A stretch of 11,480 nt of DNA from CAZTVF01 sp964616985 (GCA_964616985.1 CAZTVF010000147.1:1-11480); one strand, 5' to 3'; positions 1-8,137 are shown, numbered from the stretch's first letter. Translations and numbers: made by a program. The notes: generated by a model not told the origin, from the sequence alone.

Positions 1-67
1 TTCCGACCGCGGCGGAGGCTGGAAATCGTGTGCAGATGAGTCACGTGCCCAAGTTCCAGGTTTTGGG

Positions 68-103
68 GTTTCAGGAAGATCGCTCCGAGTTGGAGCCTGA
101 AAC
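68..103 (+). promoter_or_regulatory. Imperfect inverted repeat in the leader before the first gene
   Basis: GTTTCAG at 68-74 pairs with CTGAAAC at 97-103, and GCTCC at 82-86 pairs with GGAGC at 92-96. This gives a two-part stem with a seven-base bulge and a five-base loop. No T-run follows on the + strand, so it does not look like an intrinsic terminator. It could be an operator, an mRNA leader structure, or chance. Only the pairing is seen; any function is inference. Confidence 0.2.
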
Positions 104-188
104 TTGAACACCCAAACCCGCGTCGCCGCTTGTCGGTCTGGGGAACGACCTTTGCAGGCATTGAACGTAGAGCCCACAGTGTGGAAAC

Positions 189-194
189 AAGGAG
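189..194 (+). promoter_or_regulatory. Shine-Dalgarno site for the sialidase-like gene
   Basis: AAGGAG lies seven bases before the ATG at 202. It is the best ribosome-binding match in the leader and favours 202 over the in-frame internal ATG at 274. An 11-base dyad, CCACAGTGTGG, lies just upstream at 174-184. Confidence 0.6.
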
Positions 195-201
195 ATGAGG
201 A

Positions 202-1419
202 ATGAGTGAGCCAAGACAGGACGCCAGGCCCGCGAAGGCATCCGGGCAGAAGCAGTGCGCATCAACCGTCAATATGGCCGTGACCGAGGTCAGAAGCCTG
301 TTGGCCGCGCCCGGCACATACTTTGGCCGGCCTTCGCTGCGGATCCTGGCCGACGGCACATGGGTGATGGTCTACATCCGCGCGAAGCACCACTGGCTGA
401 ACCCGGACGGATGGATCGAGGTGATGTTCTCGGCCGACGAAGGCCGCACCTGGTCGGCGCCGAACACATGCCTGGACGGCACGCCCGTGAAGGGGCTGCC
501 GGGCCGGCCGTCGGCGCCGGGCTCCCCCTATGACCCCGTGGAACCGTACGTCTACCTCGCGCCCAGCGGCGAGCTCGTGGCGACCTGCATGAACGTGGAC
601 TTGAGCGGCCTGTCAACCGGGAAACAGTGCCACGCGGACGGGTGCGCCTGGATCGCGGTTTCCGGCGACAATGGCCGAACCTGGGATGCCTGGCGCAAGG
701 TGACCTTCACGGATCTGCCGCCAACCCAGTCGGCGGATCTCATCGATCTGACTCAGGAGTCGATCACGGATGGCGGGACGATCTACGCATCCGGGCGGAT
801 GGGGCGTCGCGATGGGGATCAAAACAAGGCGATTGCCGGCCTGTTCCGATCCGCTGACAACGGCCGCACGTGGCAATTCGTGAACCACATCGACCCAGAC
901 GTCAACTGGGACCGCACGCAGGACTGCGAGACGGGTATCGAGCGGGTCGGGGCGACCGAGATCGCGGCGGTCACCCGCGGAACGCTTCAGGGCTGCGCGC
1001 GACCCTGGCTGACGCGGAGCGCCGACATGGGCAAGACCTGGACGAAGCTCGTTCAGGCGGCGGAGCACGTCAGATCGTGGAAACGGCCCCGGATCTACAC
1101 TCGCGACCACCTTCGGCACCTGAGCGGCGCCGCGAGCATTCCCTCGTGGTGGAACGACAACCTGGTGATCGGCACCGGCGTGGACCAGGTTTCGGCGGAT
1201 CCGTTCCGACGCAATGTGGGACTGTGGTATTCAGCCGACAAGGGCAAGACCTGGAGCGCGCCGTTTCACCTAGACGTGGACACCGAAGACGCCGGCTACG
1301 GCGACCTGCGCATGCGGAAAAACGGTGAGCTGGTGGTGGTATCCTACCACGGTTCCTTCGCCGTGGCGGCCGTGAAGCAATACGTTGTGCGCATGGAGAT
1401 GGCGGAGACACACGAATGA
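202..1419 (+). CDS. Sialidase-like protein with five Asp boxes (BNR beta-propeller)
   Basis: The 405-residue product has five Asp-box motifs (S-x-D-x-G-x-T-W): residues 77-84, 154-161, 217-224, 273-280 and 344-351. They are spaced 56-77 residues apart, as expected for blades of a six-bladed sialidase/neuraminidase-fold propeller. Asp boxes are structural, so they show the fold and not the substrate. A GRPSL stretch near residue 42 could correspond to the sialidase FRIP region, but the full arginine triad was not identified. Sialic acid should therefore not be assumed as substrate. The first 24 or so residues are polar and probably disordered. There is no signal peptide, so a cytoplasmic location is inferred. 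The start at 202 is backed by AAGGAG; ATG 274 is the alternative. The stop overlaps the next start (ATGA at 1416-1419), implying translational coupling. The family includes many uncharacterised exo-glycosidases in environmental bacteria. The fold is confident, the activity unknown. Confidence 0.85.
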   Translation: MSEPRQDARPAKASGQKQCASTVNMAVTEVRSLLAAPGTYFGRPSLRILADGTWVMVYIRAKHHWLNPDGWIEVMFSADEGRTWSAPNTCLDGTPVKGLPGRPSAPGSPYDPVEPYVYLAPSGELVATCMNVDLSGLSTGKQCHADGCAWIAVSGDNGRTWDAWRKVTFTDLPPTQSADLIDLTQESITDGGTIYASGRMGRRDGDQNKAIAGLFRSADNGRTWQFVNHIDPDVNWDRTQDCETGIERVGATEIAAVTRGTLQGCARPWLTRSADMGKTWTKLVQAAEHVRSWKRPRIYTRDHLRHLSGAASIPSWWNDNLVIGTGVDQVSADPFRRNVGLWYSADKGKTWSAPFHLDVDTEDAGYGDLRMRKNGELVVVSYHGSFAVAAVKQYVVRMEMAETHE

Positions 1420-2012
1420 GCGTTCCGTACCGCGTTCTGTTCAGCAACGACACTACGAACATCCTGACCTGCAAGAGCCCGTACAATAAGCGGGCCGGGA
1501 TGGGGCTCGACCCTGCGACGGGCAAGCCGACATATCACCCGTGCGGCTTCGATGCATCCAAGCTGGAGGCGACGGTGGATGAGACCGCCGGCAAGGGCAT
1601 CGACGTGCACATGCTCCAGCCGGGCATGGGCTGGGTGCCCTGGTGGAAGAGCCGGCACTATCCGTTTTCCGAGCACATCCGATTCATGAAAGATCAGACG
1701 GAAATGGACCCCTCGACCGACCCATTCGCCGCGTACATGGCCGCCGGCGGCGACATGGTGGAGGTCTTCACCCGCCGCTGCCGCAAAGACGGTTTGGTCC
1801 CCTTTGTCTCGTTCCGTCTCAACGACAGCCACGGCCACGAATTTCTGTCCTACAAGAAGCAGGACATTCCGTCCTGGGCGTGGCACTGCTTCTCACCTGT
1901 ACATGTGAACCACCCCCCAATGGCGGCTTGGCGCCGACATCAACGACTGGAACAACCGCGTGCTGAACTGGGCGATCCCCGAGGTGGTGGCGCACAAGCT
2001 GGGCTTCATTGA
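1416..2012 (+). CDS. TIM-barrel glycosidase-like protein, N-terminal part (frame-broken gene)
   Basis: This is the 5' half of a gene split by a one-base frame break. The reading is sensible up to about residue 165 (near 1911). After that the frame yields a low-quality arginine-rich tail (198 residues in all) that does not belong to the protein. Removing one C from the run at 1913-1918 joins it to the downstream frame through NHPQWRLGADINDW and gives one 551-residue protein ending at 3072. Visible barrel features are FVSFRLND (residues 130-137) ending a strand, with possible active-site R134, N136, D137 and H139, and a Trp-rich loop at about 69-76. It resembles the GH10-like/GHL10 or DUF4434-type predicted glycosidases of environmental bacteria; the family name is from memory and uncertain. 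No signal peptide. The start overlaps the upstream stop (ATGA). Confidence 0.7.
   Translation: MSVPYRVLFSNDTTNILTCKSPYNKRAGMGLDPATGKPTYHPCGFDASKLEATVDETAGKGIDVHMLQPGMGWVPWWKSRHYPFSEHIRFMKDQTEMDPSTDPFAAYMAAGGDMVEVFTRRCRKDGLVPFVSFRLNDSHGHEFLSYKKQDIPSWAWHCFSPVHVNHPPMAAWRRHQRLEQPRAELGDPRGGGAQAGLH
1913..1918 (+). other. C6 run at the frame break inside the TIM-barrel gene
   Basis: Six consecutive C bases lie where the two halves of the gene change frame. The upstream frame reads CAC CCC CCA ATG. With one C fewer it reads CAC CCC CAA TGG CGG CTT GGC, giving HPQWRLG and continuing without interruption to 3072. The downstream frame is closed by TGA at 1906-1908, so the crossover must lie after 1908. 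A homopolymer is the usual site of sequencing or assembly indels and of slippage mutations. CCC-C is also a known context for +1 slippage by proline tRNA, so programmed frameshifting is a less likely option. Confidence 0.8.
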
Positions 2013-3072
2013 GGAGATCATCGAGCAGTACGACCTCGACGGCTTCGAACTGGACTTCATGCGGCACTGCAAGTTTTTCCGCGACGATGGCCCGGCGCCC
2101 GTCGATCGCCTGCGCATCATGTTGGGCTTCGTCGGCACGGTGCGGGCCGCGCTGGACCGGCGCGAGGCGGCGGATGGACGTCATCGTCATCTGTGCGTCC
2201 GCATCCCGGCCTTCCTGGCAACACATGCGGAGCTGGGCATCGACATCGCGGAATTCTCCCGGGCCGGCGTCGAGATGTTCAACCTGTCATACTACTATTT
2301 CACCGGCCAACAGGGCGACTTCGCAGCCATCCGCAGGCTGGCACCCGAGGCGGCCTTCTACGTCGAGATGTGCCACTGCACGCAGATCGCCCCGCTTCCG
2401 TTCATTGCCTCGGGCTACGACAACTTCGGTTTTCGCCGCACCACGCCGAACCAGTACTACACTACGTCGCACCTCGCCTACGCCCGCGGGCTGCAAGGGA
2501 TCAGCACCTTCAACTTCGTCTACTATCGCGAGCACGGCGTAGGCGAACGCGGCCCGTTCGACGAACCGCCGTTCGAAATCCACAGGGGTTGCGCCGATCC
2601 CGCGTTCGTCGCCCGGCAAAGCCAGCATTACTTCATCGGCCACACGTGGTGGTGGATGAGCAAGGGCCGCTTCCCGCTGAACAACACGTGGAACCAGAGG
2701 AATCTGGCGCCCGGCCAGACGGCCCAGTTCGAGGTGGACATGGCCCCGCCGACCGGGGGATGGCTTCGTGCCGGCAGCCTGCGCATCCAGTCGCCCCAGG
2801 ACCTGGGCGCCAGCCGCTGGCGCGCCGTGTTGAACGGAGTCGAACTGACCGAGACCGACGACCGCTCCGAGCCCTACGACAACCTATACTTGCCGCTGCT
2901 GGGCACGCAGGAGCAGCACCGCGCGTGGGCTGTGCCGGCCAAGCTCTGCAAGGACGGCATCAACACCATCGAGATCACGTTGCTCGACGGCGACAAGCCC
3001 GTGCCGATCGTGTTCCTGGACGTCGCCATGCCGGGCACCGACGAGGGCAGGATGACCCAGAAGGACAACTGA
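1960..3072 (+). CDS. TIM-barrel glycosidase-like protein, C-terminal part (frame-broken gene)
   Basis: This is the 3' half of the gene starting at 1416. The frame is open from 1909, and its first start-like codon is GTG 1960, inside RVLNWAIPEV, with no Shine-Dalgarno site. It is therefore a continuation and not an independent gene. DGFELDFMRH at 2038-2067 (residues 208-217 of the repaired protein) is a typical barrel strand of predicted glycosidases; E211 and D213 are candidate acidic active-site residues. Further barrel strands follow, such as VEMFNLSYYYF and the stretch FGFRRTTPNQYY. From roughly residue 430 a beta-sandwich-like region rich in short strands runs to the C-terminus, perhaps an accessory carbohydrate-binding or jelly-roll domain. 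The stop TGA at 3070-3072 overlaps the ATG at 3072. Function beyond 'predicted glycoside hydrolase' cannot be assigned. Confidence 0.75.
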   Translation: MLNWAIPEVVAHKLGFIEEIIEQYDLDGFELDFMRHCKFFRDDGPAPVDRLRIMLGFVGTVRAALDRREAADGRHRHLCVRIPAFLATHAELGIDIAEFSRAGVEMFNLSYYYFTGQQGDFAAIRRLAPEAAFYVEMCHCTQIAPLPFIASGYDNFGFRRTTPNQYYTTSHLAYARGLQGISTFNFVYYREHGVGERGPFDEPPFEIHRGCADPAFVARQSQHYFIGHTWWWMSKGRFPLNNTWNQRNLAPGQTAQFEVDMAPPTGGWLRAGSLRIQSPQDLGASRWRAVLNGVELTETDDRSEPYDNLYLPLLGTQEQHRAWAVPAKLCKDGINTIEITLLDGDKPVPIVFLDVAMPGTDEGRMTQKDN

Positions 3073-4562
3073 TGAACAGGCCTTTCATTCCCGTACGTGA
3101 AGTCATCGTTTATTGCCCCAACTCCGGCATCTGGAACGCCATGGCGCCGGCGCTGAAGCGGAAGTACTTCATGTGCTATTGGCCGGATGAGCGCATCCGG
3201 CAGCACATCGCCATGCTGCACGCGTTCGGCTACAACGCCGTGCAGGTGAGCGTGGTGGGACAGATGCCGCGCAACGCCGGGCAAAGCATGGAGGAATGGG
3301 TGCGCCGGGTCAACGTCCAGGTAGCCGCGGCACGGGAGCACGACATGACGGTGACCCAGTTCGTCTGGGGCAACACCATCAGCGCCCTGGAGGCGGGTGC
3401 CTCCGATCCGCACCCGATCCTTGACTGGCATCAGCCGGCGCACCGCGATGCGCTGCATCGCGAGTGGGAGCGGTCGGCCCGGGCCGTCGGCGCAGAGGTT
3501 GACCGCGTAGTGACGCACTGGTGCGATCCCGGCGGCGCCACCGTCGGATGCCCTCACTGCTCGATTCATACTGCCGTGGAGATGCACAACGCCTCGCTGG
3601 AGCATTTCCGCGCAGTCAGTTCGCGCATCGGGGCCTACTTCAGTAACTGGATGCTCTACCCCGGCAACAAGAGTTTCGGCGCCGGCTGGCCCGGTTACGA
3701 TGGCGTGCAGAGCATCGTAGGCGACCCGGCGTTCGACGCCGCGTCGGGTGTGGCCCTGGGGATCATGAACTGCGGGGCCGACGGCGTGCATCTGGACCGC
3801 TGCGGGCAGTTAAGCGCGGCCGACCTCAAGACCATTGCCGCCGCCGGCCGCAAGGCGGCCGTCTGGGCCTGGTACACCACCGACATGGAAATCCAGCCCG
3901 CGCTGCACGTCCACACCAAGCTGCTCCAGAACTACTTCCGCAGCCTGCCGTCCGAGACGACGGGGACCGTGACCTGGCACACGGTGGATGATTGCTCCTC
4001 CGGGCTGAACATGCACAACCTCTTCATCGCCGGCAGGCTAATGCAGGACCCGGCGCTCGACGCGCAGGCGTTGCTGCGCGAATACACCGAAGGCTTCTTC
4101 GGCCGGGCGGCTGCCCCGGCACTGGTGCGGGCACTGGAGGCCATCGAGCACGCTCGCTGCCGCAGCCTGCGATACAGTCTCAAGGTGGGCGACCCGCACG
4201 AGGGACTGCACGAGACGGAACTCGGCGCGGATGAACTGCCGGCAAATTGGGCCGACGAGGGCCTGGGCATGACGCGCTCGGCACTTAAGGAGATGGAATG
4301 CCTGTCCCTGCCCCGCGGGCATCGCGCCGCCTGGCCGGTCACGCTTGAGCCGCGGGAGTTCCTGCCGGAATTGGTCGCGCACCTGAAGGCCGTCGAGCAG
4401 ATGCTGGCGTTCCTGAAGGCCGCCGGGGAGACGAAGGATGCGACGGCGGTGGCAAATCTGCCGGTCGTCGAGTACGATCTCGCGCACACCGCGGGCCTCG
4501 AGCGCCAGGCGTACGAACAGCATCGCCGGGCGCTGGCAGGGCGCCTGCGGGCGAAGGATTGA
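3072..4562 (+). CDS. Predicted glycosidase, TIM-barrel, DUF4838/GH67-like organisation
   Basis: The 496-residue protein has no signal peptide. The start is ATG 3072, sharing one base with the upstream stop (TGATG). The frame is open far upstream, but that part only overlaps the previous gene out of frame. The N-terminal half looks like alternating strands and helices of a TIM barrel, for example FGYNAVQVSVV. The segment THWCDPGGATVGCPHC (residues 148-163) holds Cys151, Cys160 and Cys163 next to a DPGG turn. This kind of Cys-bearing loop is seen in DUF4838 and related glucuronidase-like barrels. Another strand is AAVWAWYTTDME. Near the C-terminus, AGRLMQDPALDAQALLREY followed by GFFGRAA matches the helical pattern closing the barrel in DUF4838/GH20/GH67-type proteins. 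The final roughly 130 residues are helical. The catalytic acid cannot be named with confidence. An alpha-glucuronidase or N-acetylhexosaminidase-like role is possible but unproven. Confidence 0.8.
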   Translation: MNRPFIPVREVIVYCPNSGIWNAMAPALKRKYFMCYWPDERIRQHIAMLHAFGYNAVQVSVVGQMPRNAGQSMEEWVRRVNVQVAAAREHDMTVTQFVWGNTISALEAGASDPHPILDWHQPAHRDALHREWERSARAVGAEVDRVVTHWCDPGGATVGCPHCSIHTAVEMHNASLEHFRAVSSRIGAYFSNWMLYPGNKSFGAGWPGYDGVQSIVGDPAFDAASGVALGIMNCGADGVHLDRCGQLSAADLKTIAAAGRKAAVWAWYTTDMEIQPALHVHTKLLQNYFRSLPSETTGTVTWHTVDDCSSGLNMHNLFIAGRLMQDPALDAQALLREYTEGFFGRAAAPALVRALEAIEHARCRSLRYSLKVGDPHEGLHETELGADELPANWADEGLGMTRSALKEMECLSLPRGHRAAWPVTLEPREFLPELVAHLKAVEQMLAFLKAAGETKDATAVANLPVVEYDLAHTAGLERQAYEQHRRALAGRLRAKD

Positions 4563-4589
4563 ACAAACACCTGAGGCAGGTGCATCTCG

Positions 4590-6086
4590 ATGATCACGAC
4601 CCCTGACGTTCTGGTTGACGTTGAGGAAGACGTCTACTCGAGCAGCTACTCGAACAACGGCTCGAGCCCGATGTGGTGCTTCAACAACACCTGCGTGGTC
4701 CGTGTCGGCGACGATGTGTTCGCCAGCGGCTACGAGCGCATCCCCGGCGCGCCACCCATGAATGACTGCCGCTGGGCGCTGTGGCAGCGGTCAGTAGCGG
4801 GCTGGCAGCGACGGCAGGCCGACGAAACCGGCTGCCAGCGCGAGCCGTGTCCCCAGGGCCGCCTTCCCGACGGGCGAGTCCTGCTCTCCAGCAATCCGAC
4901 GCTGCTGCCGCCAGGGACGGCGGGTGGCGGCCCCGCCCGGCCGGAACTGCTGGTATTCGATGCCGGCGCCCCTGCGGCTTTGCCGCGAGTACTCCACCCC
5001 ACCTGGGAGGGCAGCCCCGCCTTCAGCGAGCACTCCTACCGCACCTTGGCTGTCGACGGGGCGACGGGCGACGCCATCCTCTTTCAGAATGTCGGTTGCA
5101 CGCATGCGGAATGGGCACTGTGGCAATCAGACGGCAACTGGTCGAGCGGAAAGCTCGCTTGGCCGGCCTACGCGCCGACGGACATGGCCCCGTTTGGGGC
5201 GTCCCATGCGCGGGTCAACTATCCCGTGGTCGCGATGTGCGGCCGCACGGTCCATTTCTATGGGGCCGCCGCCTACGACAACTGGGACCGGGTCAGGACC
5301 CCTACCGATCTGGGCTTGGGCTGCGATCCGAATGCGCCAGGCGCATCGGGGATGACGGGCCGCCTGCGCGGCAACCGGTTCCGCCGGTTGCTCTATTCGT
5401 GGACCGACAGGATCGGCCAGCAACCTTTCCACGATTGGATCGAGATCGACAACACCTTCGCCGACGGCGGCTGGCTGTTCGCCGGGGACATGCACCTTGC
5501 CGGTGACGGCGCCGCCCATCTGTTATGGTTCCGGTCGCCCATGCTGCCCACCGTACGCGATCGATTCTACCCGAACATACCGCGTGTCTATCGGATCGAG
5601 TACGCTGTCCTGTTCGGCGGTCGAATCCGGCATCGCCGGACGCTGGTGCGGGCCGGGGAAGGCGCCGACCCGGCGATCCCCACCGACCTTGACCGGGTCG
5701 GCAGGCCGTACGTGCTGCTCAATGGCGAAAGCATCCTCGAGGATCCGATCCCCACGCTCCGCTTCCACGTCACGCCCGATGGGCGTGTGTTCCTGGTCTA
5801 CTACGTGACAGATGGCCGCGGGCTGTCCGAGAACCGCATCCTGGAGATCGCGCCCGACGGCTCGCTGACTGCGCCGCGGACCATCCCCCTCAGACACCCG
5901 CTCACGCAGTTCTTCACCGCCTCACCGCGTGCCGGTTGCGAGCCATCCTGGACCGTTGACTTGCTGGGCCATCGGCGCGGAGGCTGGCATCCGGCGGAGG
6001 GAACCGACGCCCGGGAGTGGGAGGGAACGGTCAGCTACACCCGCCTGAGGCTTTCGGGTGAATCGAGAAGAAGAGGGAGTGCATGA
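4590..6086 (+). CDS. Predicted beta-propeller protein of unknown activity (BNR_4-like)
   Basis: The 498-residue product starts at ATG 4590, 27 bases after the previous stop, behind a GAGGCAGG-like purine stretch. It ends in an ATGA overlap with the esterase gene. Its N-terminal signature SNNGSSPMWCFNNTC (residues 21-35) is followed by many short strands separated by Gly, Asp and Trp turns, as in a propeller. Canonical Asp boxes are absent, unlike the first gene. Strand-turn elements such as HVTPDGRVFLVYYVTDGRG suggest repeated blades. A similar N-terminal signature is, from memory, recurrent in conserved hypothetical proteins of planctomycete-like sugar loci. No signal peptide, membrane segment or catalytic motif is evident. 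It may be a glycosidase, lyase or sugar-binding subunit; the operon position favours a carbohydrate role. The last residues are Arg/Ser-rich and probably disordered. Confidence 0.78.
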   Translation: MITTPDVLVDVEEDVYSSSYSNNGSSPMWCFNNTCVVRVGDDVFASGYERIPGAPPMNDCRWALWQRSVAGWQRRQADETGCQREPCPQGRLPDGRVLLSSNPTLLPPGTAGGGPARPELLVFDAGAPAALPRVLHPTWEGSPAFSEHSYRTLAVDGATGDAILFQNVGCTHAEWALWQSDGNWSSGKLAWPAYAPTDMAPFGASHARVNYPVVAMCGRTVHFYGAAAYDNWDRVRTPTDLGLGCDPNAPGASGMTGRLRGNRFRRLLYSWTDRIGQQPFHDWIEIDNTFADGGWLFAGDMHLAGDGAAHLLWFRSPMLPTVRDRFYPNIPRVYRIEYAVLFGGRIRHRRTLVRAGEGADPAIPTDLDRVGRPYVLLNGESILEDPIPTLRFHVTPDGRVFLVYYVTDGRGLSENRILEIAPDGSLTAPRTIPLRHPLTQFFTASPRAGCEPSWTVDLLGHRRGGWHPAEGTDAREWEGTVSYTRLRLSGESRRRGSA

Positions 6087-8092
6087 CACCGCTGAACCGC
6101 TTTCCTCGCATGATGCAGGAGTACCTGGTCGCGCGGCTGCGCGACAACTACCGGGCCAATCATGAGCGAGTGATGGGGCTGAGGAGTCGCGACGAGGCGC
6201 TGGCATACTGTGCCGAGGTGCGAGAGAGAATCTCGCGTGTGTTCGGCCCCTGGCCGCAGCGTACGCCGCTGAACCTGCGCGTGACCGGGGAGTTGGATCG
6301 TATCGCCTATCGTGTGCGCAAGATCCTCTTTGACAGCCGGCCCGGCTTCACGGTGTCGGCCAATCTCTACCTGCCGCAGGGATACGCCGGCCCGCGCCCG
6401 GCGGTGCTCTCCCCGTGCGGTCACTCCTGGCTGGCCAAGGCCGGCGACTGCTACCAGGAGTATGCCCAGGCCCTGGCTCGCTTGGGCTACGTTGTGCTGA
6501 TCTACGATCCGATGGGCCAGGCCGAGCGGCTGCAATATCCCGACGGCAAAGGCGAGTCGGTTTTCGGGCCGGGGTCCAGCTACCCCAGCGTCCGCGAGCA
6601 CAACGCGATGGACCGGCAGCTTTCACTGACCGGGGACTGGATCGGGCGATGGTTCGTCTGGGACGGTATCCGCGCGATGGACGTGCTGCTGATGCAGGAG
6701 AACGTCGACTCCACCCGCGTCGGCGTGACCGGCGTGTCCGGCGGCGGCACGATGACGGCCTACGCCGTCGCCTGCGATCCGCGCATCACTATGTCGGCGC
6801 CCTGCTGCTGGATCTCGAGCTGGTATCACAACATGCTCAACGAGGAGCCGCTCGACGCCGAGCAATGCCCGCCGGGCATCCTGGCGGCCGGTCTGGAACA
6901 GAGCGACCTGCTGCTCGCCAGGGCTCCGAATCCGCTGATCCTGCTGACCGAGGAACAGGACTTCTTCGACCAGCGCGGGTCTCTGGAGGCGTTCGAACGC
7001 ATTCGGCACGTCTATCGCCTGCTGGGGGATGAGGAGGCAGCGACGTATTACGTCGGTCCCGGCACACATGGCTACTGGAAAGGCGCTCGCGAGGCCATGT
7101 GCGCCTTCTTCAACCGCCATGCCGGCGTGGACGCGCCCAGCCCGGAGGGCACGCTGGCGCTGGAGACGCCCGAATCCCTGCGATGCACCTCGACCGGTCA
7201 GGTCAGCGACCTGCCGGGGGCCGGATGCGTGCCGGAGTTCATCACCGCGGCCTCTCGGGATTGGGCGGCCACGCGGGGCAAGCCGAAGGGCGACGATTTA
7301 TGCCAGCAGGTGCGATCACTGCTCCAGTTGCCCCGGCGCAACGGCCCGCCCGACTACCGCATACTGCGCCCGTGGAACAACCGCGCTTACGCCCGGCCTC
7401 ACGCCAACCACTTCGTGCTTGAGACCGATCCTCGCTCTGGGGCCCAAGCCGTCGTCACCAAGCTCGAAGACGAGTGGCGCACCTCCCGGCCGCTGCGTGG
7501 CGGGCCGGAGGCAATGCTCTATCTGCCGCATCTGTCGTCCGACCAGGAGCTCCGGGAGGACAAACGCATTCGGGAACTCGAGGCGGCGAATCCCGCATTC
7601 TTCGCCTGCGACTGCCGCGGCGTCGGCGAGTCCCGGCCCGACACCTGCCGCCCGGATTCCTTCTTCGGCATGTACGGCAGCGATTACCACTACGCCTCCT
7701 ACGCCACGATGCTTGGCGACTCGGTGGTGGCCTGGCGCATCCACGACGTGTTGAGTACGCTCGACTGGATGGCCTCATTCGGCTACGAGCGGGTCCACCT
7801 TGTCGCGCAGGGATGGGGAACGATACCCGGCGTGCTGGCGGCGCTGCTGGACGAGCGCGTTCGGCAGGTCACCCTGATCCACGCGCCGGAGTCCTTCTCC
7901 ACCCTGGCCGAATCGCCGATGCAGAACTGGCCATTCTCGGCTATGCTCCCGGGCGTACTGGAACGCTTCGACCTGCCCGAGGTCTGGCGCGAACTGGCGG
8001 CGACGAAGGAACTCCGTTCGCTTGAGCCCTGGGGTCCGGACATGACCTGCGGCCAAGCCACCTCTCAGCACGAGGACGCGGACTCGGCTTGA
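6083..8092 (+). CDS. Tandem alpha/beta-hydrolase: active esterase-like domain plus degenerate copy
   Basis: The 669-residue protein has two alpha/beta-hydrolase units. The first (about residues 60-340) carries SPCGHS (residues 110-115), DPMGQAER (142-149) and the nucleophile elbow GVSGGG with Ser219. It also has an acid in EQDFFD (Asp293 or Asp296) and His329 in GTHGYW, so a complete triad. This resembles acetyl-xylan-esterase/Abhydrolase_7-type enzymes, and carbohydrate O-deacylation is the likely reaction. The second unit (about 430-640) has DCRG (510-513), but its elbow reads AQGWGT (575-580), placing Gly577 where Ser is expected. It is probably non-catalytic. The family's usual size for one domain is about half this length. 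The start ATG 6083 overlaps the previous stop (ATGA) and follows the purine-rich GAAGAAGAGGGAG. No signal peptide, so action on imported acylated oligosaccharides is inferred. The exact acyl group cannot be read from sequence. Confidence 0.85.
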   Translation: MTPLNRFPRMMQEYLVARLRDNYRANHERVMGLRSRDEALAYCAEVRERISRVFGPWPQRTPLNLRVTGELDRIAYRVRKILFDSRPGFTVSANLYLPQGYAGPRPAVLSPCGHSWLAKAGDCYQEYAQALARLGYVVLIYDPMGQAERLQYPDGKGESVFGPGSSYPSVREHNAMDRQLSLTGDWIGRWFVWDGIRAMDVLLMQENVDSTRVGVTGVSGGGTMTAYAVACDPRITMSAPCCWISSWYHNMLNEEPLDAEQCPPGILAAGLEQSDLLLARAPNPLILLTEEQDFFDQRGSLEAFERIRHVYRLLGDEEAATYYVGPGTHGYWKGAREAMCAFFNRHAGVDAPSPEGTLALETPESLRCTSTGQVSDLPGAGCVPEFITAASRDWAATRGKPKGDDLCQQVRSLLQLPRRNGPPDYRILRPWNNRAYARPHANHFVLETDPRSGAQAVVTKLEDEWRTSRPLRGGPEAMLYLPHLSSDQELREDKRIRELEAANPAFFACDCRGVGESRPDTCRPDSFFGMYGSDYHYASYATMLGDSVVAWRIHDVLSTLDWMASFGYERVHLVAQGWGTIPGVLAALLDERVRQVTLIHAPESFSTLAESPMQNWPFSAMLPGVLERFDLPEVWRELAATKELRSLEPWGPDMTCGQATSQHEDADSA

Positions 8093-8130
8093 GACGTTCC
8101 TCTGGCACAATAACGCGAAAGACACCACCT

Positions 8131-8137
8131 GGAGAAG
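8131..8137 (+). promoter_or_regulatory. Shine-Dalgarno site deciding the PL22 start
   Basis: GGAGAAG lies eight bases before ATG 8146. An in-frame TTG at 8089 would add 19 residues, but it overlaps the previous gene, lacks a clear ribosome-binding site and adds a sequence not expected in the family. The ATG at 8146 is preferred. Confidence 0.6.

Noticed and set aside
3..107. C-terminal tail of an upstream gene entering at the left edge
   Set aside because: One frame is open to TGA 105-107 for 34 codons, but another is open nearly as long, and neither shows a recognisable sequence or family signal, so no call was made.
2193..3071. Upstream in-frame extension of the 3072 gene
   Set aside because: The frame is open, but the translation is Arg/Pro-rich nonsense overlapping the upstream gene in another frame. 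The ATG at 3072 with the TGATG overlap is the natural start.
2874..3791. Minus-strand open frame of about 305 residues opposite the TIM-barrel genes
   Set aside because: It spans the junction of two + strand genes with coherent protein sequence and shows only His/Val/Arg-rich composition with no family features.
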